Source: a virus
DNA: 46,178 nucleotides
Virus record (IMG/VR): IMGVR_UViG_3300022200_000085
Location: 1-46,178 of that record
Direction: 5' to 3' (one strand)
Shown here in pieces: positions 32,001 to 44,000 of this stretch. How positions within the stretch are numbered: the stretch's first letter is position 1; each line of letters begins with the position of its first letter. The position numbers were made by a program, and so were the translations under genes. Below the pieces are notes generated by a model that was given only the letters and a program-made list of their open reading frames with translations, was not told the origin of the DNA and ran no database searches.

Positions 32001-35000
32001 AAATCATGGGGTACAATCTGTTTTCCAAAGAAAGGGCGAATATATCTTGGTGATGGCGCAAGTGCTGAGTATGATGAAAAGACAGGTGCAGGATTTTATT
32101 TCTCACAAACAGCCACAGGTGTAGCAATTCAAACACGGAAATATTTAGACAGTGCAGGTACAGCCTACGATACATTCCATGAGTGGTGTAATGCTACTGG
32201 TATTATCAATCAATCATCAACTGGTACATATCTTACTTCTATTTACATTTACAATGATGGAGATTTTGATAATGATTCGTTAGCACAAGATGGAAGTACG
32301 CTCAATGACCGTTTGTTCCAATCTCTTGATACTGTAACACACGATTATCAACTTGGCACTCAATTTGCAAGCACTCGTGCAATGGTGGAAATCCCTGTAT
32401 TCCCTCAGCAGTTTTTTGACCATACTGAACTTGGTATTTTTCCCGGCCCGGATAACAGTATGAAACTGCATATTGATGCAACATATACAGCACATACATG
32501 GAATCCAACACCAGTAGGTCGTCGTGCTGATGATATTGATGCGGCTGATAAGTCTAAAAATTCAGCCTATACCTATACAATTAACAACAAAGAACATGTA
32601 AGTTCAGCAACAATTACCAAGTTTGATGTTGTTGGTAATTTTTTCCATGTTTATGTTTCACATCCAAAAATGTTCCCCGATGCTACTACAACAGGTACAT
32701 TTGGTGGTATTGAAGATATACGCCGTGTACGCCGTGTATTTGTCAATACTGATGATTGGGCATTTTACATCAACAATCCAGCAGTAGATGGATATTTGAA
32801 TATTCCACACAATAGTACGGGCGGGTTTCACGAAGGTATATCGGATAAATTTGCTTTTAGCGCAGTAGTTGGCTCTAAGATATATCTTATAGATTCATTT
32901 AGAAATGAAACCCTTCTTCCTCTTTCTTCGGATAGTGAACTTCCATCTTCGGATTACGAAGGCCGTTCACCGTATTATTATGACATTGGAAGCATGATGA
33001 CACAAGGTGGTAATCTTGACTACGGATTGCGTCAATATGTTTCAGCCGTTGAGTTCAAGGCTGGCCCATTGGCTAATCCTCATGCCCCTCGCACTATTAC
33101 AAAGCGTGCAAAATCAAAGATTGTACAAGCAGATGATATTAGTGGTGGTTTAGTTAATCTTATTTTAGAAGATTCAACGCTATTTCCCGATGCGCCATTT
33201 ACACGAGATACAAGTAATTCACCAGTAAATGAACAAGGAGATGTGATGATTATTGGTGAAATATTACTTGATACACCAATTGAAGTTCATTACTATGGAA
33301 AGTTAGATTCAAACGGTGGAAAAAATTCAATTCAAATTCAAATACCAAGTAATATAACATACAATGTAGATGAATTCCTTAACACTGATTTTATTTTAAA
33401 GCGTGCAGGGCATGTTCTAAATGGACTTGATAATCCCGAAGATATGACAACTCAAGAACTTCAAACGGCTGTTTTCTTTGCTACAGGAAACGAAGAATGG
33501 ACATATGTTAATACTGATAGCGCAGGCACAACTACTACAATTGAAATTACGAATGCTAACAAACGGTTTGCACACGCAAATACAATAGGATTGAATATTC
33601 GTAAAGGTGACAAATTATTTCGTGATGATGGAACTGGAACTGATATTGAATATATTGGTGAGGTGTTAAAGGTTGAATCAAATGAAATTACGGGTGGAAA
33701 TACAGAAGTAACACTTACCGCAAATAATCTTGTGGCTATTAGTGCTTCGGATAAAGTAGGTATTGGGAGTGCAAGTATTGTACAAGATGACCATGATGCT
33801 GTATTAAATCGTAGTTGGCTTTACCCATATGCACAAGGTGGTTTGCGAAACGGTGACACCGTATGGATGAATATGACAATGAATAATCCACATGCTATTG
33901 AAGGGTTATTCGCAAAAAGTCGTGGAGTGTTTAATGACGCATTAGTATGGAAAGGATTCAATGGTGGTCAAGGCCAATTAGCCGAGCGACCAAGAGATTC
34001 AATTCCACTTGAAAATTTCTTGATTGGAAATTCATGTCTTGAAACAGCACAAAATTTTGCACAACATGTCAATAAAACCATTGAAATGAATTACGAATCA
34101 ATGGGTCTTGATGCAACGCAAGCACCTACAATAGCGTACATTGACCCGTATCTTTCAACAGATGGTCACGCTCGTGTCTTGTTATATGATGTAGCACATG
34201 ACCGTGAATTTATTGCATTCCATGATTTACACATGCAAGTTCAATCCAGTGCGGCAACACCTTCAATTGGTTACACACGCAACATTCCATATGACGGTGG
34301 CGACCTTAAACTTGACAAATACCTTATCAGTACAAACGGTGGTGCGCCACATTACTTTACTACACAAATAGATGTAGCAAATGGTTTCCCAACAGAAAAT
34401 CGTTACATGCGCTCAACTCAACAATCTAAATTTATTGAAAGTGCGTATGCACATAATATTCCAAATAATATTTCTCAAGATTTACTTGGTAGCACACTTA
34501 TTGATACACAAATAAAATACACACTTGAAAATCCATTCACTCTTGGTAATAATCCTACAAGGCGTGGTGCTGGTCACGGACACTTTGTACACACTGGTTT
34601 GTATCATGAAGGCACATCTAACACACATACCGTTGGTGACAACACCCTTCCACGAGTTCAACAAGCCGTATCATCAGTATATTACGCCAACCAAGCACAT
34701 AATTTAATTCGTAAAGAAAAAGAGGGCGACAATTTAATTTCAGCATTAAAGAAATACAGGGCAGACCAAGACCCTAATTTGTACAGTTTGAAAGATTCAA
34801 GCACGCTTTTTGATACACCCGATGGTACTCGTGTCATTTCAGCATATCTTTGTTTAAAGGGTAAAAGAAATATCACTCTTGACTTAGCCGACCATGAAGA
34901 AAGCCGACTTCAACATTTGAAACATTGGAGTGAAATGGATTTCGTGCGTCGTATGTCTATTGACTTAGGTGAAGTTGGTGTTAAGGAAGGAGTAACAGAT

Positions 35001-38000
35001 ATTGAAGCGGCGGCACGAGAAATTGTCCGACTTATCAATCAAGGTGGCGCACCAAATGGTCGTACACATGCTCGCAGACCATCACAGCAATATCCGGGTG
35101 AAAGTGAAAGACTTGACCTTACACGAATTGGTGTACGCCAAGATATTGTTAATGAAAACAAAGACCCTACATCAGCACATATCAATGCTGATTTTGCCGC
35201 TACAGGTTCAACTTATGACCCTGCACCGTTTTGGTATGGTGACATTGCATTTGATTCTCATGATAGAGGCTCACATATGGGATATGTACGAGCGCATATT
35301 GGGCGAGTTGTTGAGGACATTAATGGAAATGAAGGGTTCTCAATCATTATCCATTCAACAATACCCGGTGCTTCGGGTCGTAATTTCTGCGTTTGGCTTG
35401 ATAATAGTAAAGGTCAATCTTCATATCAACCTCAATTTTTAATTGGTCATGGTGGCCGATTCCGAAACTTTTGGGCGCAACCCGATGAAATCATGGGTGA
35501 AAATATGCACCCTGCACCAATGCCGCTTAACAAAGATGGGCGACCATTTGCACCCGTTACCACTTTACGAGAATACATCGTACAAGAAGAAACAAGTGAA
35601 CAATTTACCAGTAATCATGATATTGCACCAAGAACTGATGATACAACAAATCCAATTGGGCGAAACATTTCAGCCCATCTTGGCGGTATTTCACATAACA
35701 GTGTCAATGAAGAATCGTTTGAAACTCAAAGTCCTTCTACTGCTCTTGTTAAGGGATTAAGAGCAGGTAAGGAGGCTGTAGCACGAATTAATTTTGGTGG
35801 GCTTGTTGAAGCAGGTGTACCCGGTTTTTCACCAATTGCTGGAAAATATGGGCTTGGTCGTATTGGTGATATAGAATTTAACAAGCGATATGGTGAAACT
35901 ACTCTATACGGTGCTACTTCACCTACAGCCAATAATTCATATTCAACTCATATTAATCCTACTGAATTAGCACAAGATAAAATTGGTGATGCGACATTAT
36001 ACGGATTGCGTTTCACCGACCATCGTGGTACAGGGTATGGAATACGCTACATATATCGTGAAATGGATGCACCGTATGCAAATGAATTGACAACTATTCC
36101 ATCTACAATTGATGAAGAAATTTGTATTTATTTTGATGACCGTGATGCAGGACAAGGTGGATTTACGATTGGGGCGCACATGATTGGTGCTGGTGATGCT
36201 ACAGGTCGTCTTACACCTCAAACTGATATGACTGAGGCATTGTGGCGTGGTAATCAATGGAGAGGGATGTATGCACCAAGTATAGGAGTTGATTCTCAAA
36301 TTAAATGGGATAGTTCAAATGATACGATTACAGTACAACTTGAAAATCCATTCCATACAGCCACCACATCTTTTGATAATGTTGCTGATATACTTGGTTA
36401 TCTTGGTTTTCCAAAAGAAAACGGTGTTATACAAATTACCGACCCTCTTTATGATGCAGGTTTAACAGTAAAAGGTTCACTTGGAAATACTGTATCTTAT
36501 GAAAGCCGAACACAAAATAGTGCAACTGGTACACATGTATTTTATGGAGTGAGAGGTGCATCATTTGCTATTTCCCATTATCTTAGCAGTTTTGGGGCGG
36601 CGGCTACGGCGGCTACTTCTCAAACATTACCTGCAACATCTAACAATATAATTCGTGGATTAATTTCACCACGCCTTAACATGACGACTTTAATTACTGA
36701 TGAATTATTAGCCACTGTTACTGCCGCCGCTATCAATTTAGATAATCCAAATGTGATTGAAGGTGTATCGTTTAATTGTCGTGATATGTATGCGCCCGAT
36801 GGCCGAAAATATTCGGAATGGGGTATATCGGAAGATGCAATTAAAATCCGAGCGCATAATCCTCAGCGTGGCGCACGACCACTTTCAAAGATGTTTAGTG
36901 CTAAGGTATATCGTGATTTAGGTATCGCCGCACCCCATTTAGAATATGGTGAATATCAAAAATTGAGTAAGTCTGCCAGTGGAAATTGGACAGTATCAAA
37001 CGGAGGCGTGACTGTAAATAAACCGTATAGTGATGAGGATATTGATGATAATCACAAGCATCTTGGATGTGGATATATCCCAAATACTGTTTTACAAATT
37101 CGTACAAAGGCTCGTGGTTATCACGCAAATACTCCAACTCCAATACTTGTTGATTCATACAATGACCCAGTACCAACAAAACGCTGGCGAAATAATTTGA
37201 AGGGTATTCGTTTTACAGGAAAGAGTGGCGACCACATTACACCAGCCCTTGATAATACGGCTGTAATCTATAATAAATGGGATGGTTCAAACAGTATTTT
37301 TGAATTAGCCAATTCTGTTGCGGCACTATTAATCCCCGCTGGTGTAGAAAGTGCTACTTTATCAGTAAGTGGTACAAATAGAGATAGGTTACTTTCTTTT
37401 GGAGATAAAAAGACTATATTTCACGGTACACTCAAACAAGCATTAGGCACACCAAAGCAAAATCCAGCAGTAGCATTAAAACGATTACAAATTTTTATTC
37501 AAGAAGCAAATGAGGCTTGGCGTGGTGAATATCAAGCAGGTTCAACATTAACCAATAATGGATTATTAATGATTCATAATGATGGTCATTTTAGCGGTAT
37601 TCGTTTGTACGGTAGTATTGAAAGCGAGCCAATTACTTATTTCAAGGGTGGACATGACAGTAATGACCATAGCGTACCGTTATACTTTGGTGGTGGATTT
37701 AGTGGTGTCGTACTGGATGTAAATGATGGGTCAAAGAATGATTACTCTTCATTTTACACGCATCCGTATTCAACAGGCCCAACTGGTACGGCTGGTATTC
37801 AAAATGCAAATGAAATCAGCACAGCATATGCTATGGTAGATTGTAATGCATTACTTGCTTTCTTCCCCGCCACACCATTCCTTAACCAACATCGGGGTAC
37901 AATTAATTCACCAGCATTTAATCAAGACAGCCTGTTGTCGCCCGATTTAGATTTAAACACACTTGTTGATTACTCAAGTAATCCAGCACATGTATCAGCA

Positions 38001-41000
38001 CGATATACGGCTGGTATTGTACGACAACGACCAATTCCACTTGTTATGCGTATGCCGCATCAAACTGCACGCTACACTGACCATAAAACAAGTACACCTT
38101 ACTTTACAACTTATTTGATATACGGGCCGGGTCAATCATTCCCATTCAATGAAACGGCTACTGGAACGCTTGGTGAAACTGAACCCCATCCCGGTTATGT
38201 TGTAACAACAGGAAATAGTTGGAGTAAAGTTCCATCGGGTGAATTTTTACCAAATGAAATTAAAAATCCCGATGGAGAATACGGCCCTCCAAGCACTACA
38301 TATCAATCTCGTACTCAACGCTTCCATTGGCGAACAACATTGAATTGGTCGCCACCTCAAGGTATTCCAAACATCGGTGACGATTCGGGTACAACATACG
38401 GTATGGCACAACGCCCCGAACATGGTTATCATTACGGCGACCATTTTGGAACAATCCTTACGATTAACACAAACAATGAAGGTGAATTTGCTAAAGCACA
38501 TCCATATCGTCATTGTGCTGTATCATATTACGGTATAGCATCAAGTGCTGATATGATGTTTCACATGGATGGAGGTTATCTTCCCGGTGGTAACTGGCTT
38601 GATAATCAAATAGCATTCAATCCCAAAATGGAAAAAAGCAACTATGTAGTTGTTAAGCATAACAATGATGTTCAGCCTACTGCTTTCCGTGTTTCCGGCC
38701 CTCTTGCTACATCTATCTTAGATGGTTTGTTAGGTGAAACAGCCGATGACTTTGACCGTGAAATCATCGCAATTGATGCTACACGGTGTCAAAACGGTGA
38801 AGAGTTAGCGACTATCATCGGCCAAGCCATTAATGAAAATCCCGGTAAAGGCGCACTCAAGGCAATGGGTGGTACATTCATGCCAAGTATGGGTAATGCA
38901 ATGCGTCAAGACCGATATGGATGGGTTGAATTAACATTCAGTTCATATTTCTACGGTGGTACACTTTCAAATTTAGCAACTTCACCTACATCACCTGCAT
39001 TTGTTGAAGCCATACTTGGAAGCGGTAACAAGCAAACTCAGTTAGAACAATTACCTGCGAGTGGTTGGATTCGTACCGATAATGGCCGTACACCAAGCGG
39101 TAGTGGTGGTGCATTTGCACCATATCATTCTCGTGAAGTGTATGAAAGTGGAGGTACATGGTATGTGCGATTTTGGCTTGCACCAAATAAAATTAGTGGA
39201 ATGCCTGTAGTTGAAGATGCACAAACATGGGCTGACAAATGTGGTGGTTCTACTCTTACAGGGCCATCACTTTCACCCGGCGCAACTAAAGTATTTGTTT
39301 GGAGTAAGGCTGGTGTACACTATTACAACAACTACAATGATTCAACACGCAACCATATGACTCATGTACACTTTAGTGGTGTCGTTGATGCAATTGACCG
39401 TACACGCCCTGTAGGTGCTGTAGGATGGGCTGGTGAGCGTTATTCATATCTTAACTCACTCAAAGTAGGTAGTGAAGGATATGGTGCTGGACTTGGTGCT
39501 TGGCATCCAATGTTGGGCTTTTCGCCATATGGTTCAGCCTCAAGTTTCATGAGTACATTTAGTCATTTACCTCATTTTACTCCAATGAAAAACAGCCCCG
39601 AATCCATGTCACCATTGACTGGTCGTTCTAATTCCGATACTATATTGACAACTCCGTACACTTGGACTTACGATACATACACAGCCGCCGCTTATGAAAC
39701 AGCAGAAGATTCCGATTACCAAAGAGTTCCATTACACCTATCGGATGCTGATGCAGTACCACGCTCTCTTCATCATCCTCAAGGCGTATTCGCTCGTGGA
39801 TTCCTTGTTATTTCATACGAGAGTGAAATGCCATTAGTAGCAAAGCGTGACCGTGATGGAATTACAGCAATGGGAGATTGGTTGGCTGTCGTATCAAAGA
39901 CTGGTGATGCAGTAGCCGCAAGCACAGCAATTACATTTGCTGGTACAGCACAATGGGATGAGCGCATACACAGTGTAGATAGATTTGTTGCACCTGCTCA
40001 TGGTGGGCCAAACATTGAGGCTTTGATTGCTTCACTTGATTTACCAACAGGTGATATTCCATCAGCCGCTTTTAATTTCCACGCACCAATCATTGCTGAT
40101 TCTTTATTGTTTAATGCAGAACCATGTTTTGCCAAAACTGGTGATTTATTCTTTGACTTAGATGAAAGTCCGGGCAGTTTCTTTTTAGAAGATACAACTG
40201 ATATTGAGCGGAATTTAATTACTGATTATGTAACTACAAGTACGGATGCTGAATTAGACCGTTATGGTGACGATGCAACATATTGGCTTGGTGATACTAA
40301 CGCTTTCAAATTGCGACAAAATTCACCAGCAAAGAATTTCTCAGTTGAGCATATTGTTTGGAAGCGTATGGATGGTGGTAATCTTTCACTCCCTGCTGTA
40401 AATGCTCGTGGTCTTGGTGCTGTACCTTTTATTACACGAGTAAGCGGTGGAACAGCATATACGATGGGAGAAAAATTGTACGGTATCAACCGATTTTCAT
40501 TTGAAACAACCAACAGTGCTATGTTCCCAATTATACAAGCACAAGAATTAGCACACCCACAAATTGCGGCTCGCCATCCCGATGAACTACGAAATGTATT
40601 AGAAATTCCAAATGAAGAAATGCAGTTTGAAGAAATGCAAGTGCAAGATGATACAGGCCAAATTCATATCATTGAGGGTGGCTCACCATTCGGCACAATC
40701 ATTCGCACTTTCAATTCGGTATCGGACAGAAGTGCCGAAGGATTAGCACCAGCCATCGCTGGTAGTGGTGTAGAGCCTAACCTCAAAGTACGCTTACCCG
40801 ACCCCGATACTATTCCCGGCAATCTCATTATTCGTAGCGGATTTGACCGATTACAAGCCTACCAAAATGAAACAATGGGAACAGGCGGTATGATGCGACC
40901 AATTTCAAGTAACAGCATCAGCCATTTATTTACTGATGAAACAAAAGGGCCACGCCTTAATGGAACATTTAGCGACCACAATTGGGAACACATTAGTCAA

Positions 41001-44000
41001 AATGCTACAGGCGAAGCATTCCCCGATTCAACTTACAAGGGTTGGAAGTCTGCTACTGGTAACGCACCATTAGAAACATCTTACGAGTTACATGACCGTA
41101 CTCTTTTCTTCCACATCACCAAGAATGGGAATACGCACAGTCACCGATACCCTACATATTACACTCATGCTAACGGTATTACAAACAATGACCTCACGGC
41201 TGTATCATATAGTGGTACAACATTGACCGTGAGCGGTACAGTTGATGCATCGTTATACAACGAATCTATCCGTGATGGGCGTAAGTTCTTGCGTTTGTAT
41301 AACCCAACAACGGACAGGGGTGGTGTAGCCTCATTTACTGGTATTAGTGGTTCAACATTTACTGGTTGTGTAGGAGATACCGACTTCGCTGATTTAATTA
41401 CTGGTGATATTTCATCATTCAAAGTTGTACCATCATACTACATCCCTGCTGGTAGTACACGATTCTTTGCCGCACGCAGATTGCGTGACCATGCCGAAGT
41501 AAGTGGAAACAGCCCCGATATGGCTCATACAATGTATTTCACCAATTTAGTATTAGCAGATACACTTGGACATGACATATACTCAATTCCTAAAATGAGT
41601 CCACTTGCTTTGCCTCGTATGGGTCATCATTTCGTCAATCCAACAATGGCTATGATGCCCGGTCATTTTGCTCATCCAGCATATCAAGGAATATACAACA
41701 AGCATCGTGCAATCCGCTCGGCCACTGTAAAGGCGCATGAAACCTCACTCATGGAAAGCCAAAACTTGGATGACCTCATGAGTGATATTTCAACTACATT
41801 AACTGATGAATTGTTTGGATATGATACAATTCACACATTTGGTGCATTAACCGCTACACCAAGTGGCCCAAGTGATATACACGGTGGCGCATTCTCCCTT
41901 ATGTTTGAATCAAAGATTCGCAGTGATGGTTATGGTGTACTTGCATCGGAAGGTGAGGCTGGTGTTATCAATGCCGCAGGTGGACATACGATTGTTCTTG
42001 AAGCCGCCGCAAATTATACGCTACGACATCACTTCCCCGACCCTGCCGAAGTTGGTGCATATCAAATCATCATTCAACCAAATATTCACAAATCGCAATT
42101 GATAGGTTTCCATCAAAACGGTGGAGATGAATTAACCAGCCAACAAGTTGCATTGGTCGTAGGTATTCGTGAGGCTGATTCAGCAACAGGTGGTCTTGGG
42201 CTTGTATTAGCAGAAGCAACATCGGCTGATGTGCGTGGCTGTGAAGTGTTTATCAATGAACTCATCCTTGACCATGACCCCGATTTCGGTAGTCAATTTA
42301 CTAACATTCCACCACTTCTATTGTATAACGCATTAGGTGTACAGGGTACAGAAAGTCCAGCCTTTACACGACGCTCATTACCATATCATCCACAAATGTT
42401 TGCGCTTGCTTCACCCGGCATGACTACGAATATACCATATTGGAGTATCGTACATAAGACAGGGCCGGATGATTCAAACGCTGTAGGATTCCGCCATCTT
42501 AATCATCATCGTCTTGATAATTACTACGAGTTCTTGCGAGCCAGTGCTGGAAGTATCGCTTGCCAAATTACACTCGCAGGCTACCCAAGCCTGTACCCCG
42601 ACCTGTATCATGAGGTGCTTGAGAACATCAGCCTCAACCCGGTTTGTACAGTTGTAAGTTGGACTTCAACCACTGTTACTGTTGATGATGCTCGTGGATT
42701 CCCACAAGTTCCTTACTATGGAAACAAATTAGAATACACAGATAGTGATGGAGTACGACGCACGCATACCTACACCGAGCGTAGTGGATATGATGCTACA
42801 AACATGAATCAGCCAAAACAGTTCACTTTTGTTGCCAATGCAAACTTTACTGGTAATTTAACTGCTGGAACGAAATTGCGCCTTACCCGCCCATACGACT
42901 TCCGCCCTGCTGGTGATATTTTCAAAGATTCTTTGACGAGTATTGTAACCCGCACTTTGCCGCAGACTTTGCAAGGTAGCCGTGATACGAATAGTTTGCA
43001 TATGGCTGATGCATTCCTTTGTCTATGGCATCCAAATCTTGGTCGCCCTTACACTTACTATTCCGATTCTTCCCGTACATGGCTCAGTCCAGCCATTGAC
43101 CAAAAACCACTCAACAGTATGCCCGAACACTTTGAAACTATACATTATCATGATGCAACATATTATGCAAGTCTTGGGCCATTTGCATTCCATCGTAAAA
43201 CACCTGCGCCACCATATAAATTCAAAAATGTTTCAAGTTCGGATGATAGGAAGGTATTAGCCGTTAATACAGGAACAAAGCAAATTACCACAACAGCACC
43301 AAGTGCAAGTTTAGGAAGTGGCATCAAAATAATAATTGAAGGTATAGCATATACAGTAAATACTGATTTATCTTCAATTATTACAGTTAATGAAGATATT
43401 ACTGCTACGATTCCAATTGGTGCTACAGTATGGACTCATGGTACAGGTAGTATGGGAACTGCTAACGCATTAGAATCTCATGGAAATCCATATGTCCTTA
43501 CTAATTTTGAATCTCAAGGAGGTCAATGGGATGCGGCTGATGCAACTACGAAATCAATGCTCAACCACTTTTGGCCTTCGGGTTCTCGTGGAGGGCCATT
43601 AGTGAGCCGTCTTGATGGGTATGGGTATGTTTCAGCCGCATGGGATTATCCACGAGAATACACTTTTGATGGCCCTGTATGGATTGACCAAGATGATGAT
43701 GGCTCATATGTAGTTTCAAGCGGTATTACAAAAACCTCCTACGATGCTATTAGCAACCCGACCCGCACTCGGCCATTTGGTTATCGTATTGGATTACGCC
43801 AACCTTACAATAAACCACAATGGGCTTTGTATGGAATGCGTGCATACCGTGAATCTGCTATTGTTGGTTCAAATACATCTGTTGGTTATCCACACGGCCC
43901 ACTTGTACAAGATGAAACTCAAACATGGACTTACGCTGGTGGTAATGGGTTAAGTAATGCTACATATCCAAACACCCAAATTGGTATCATGGAACGCCAA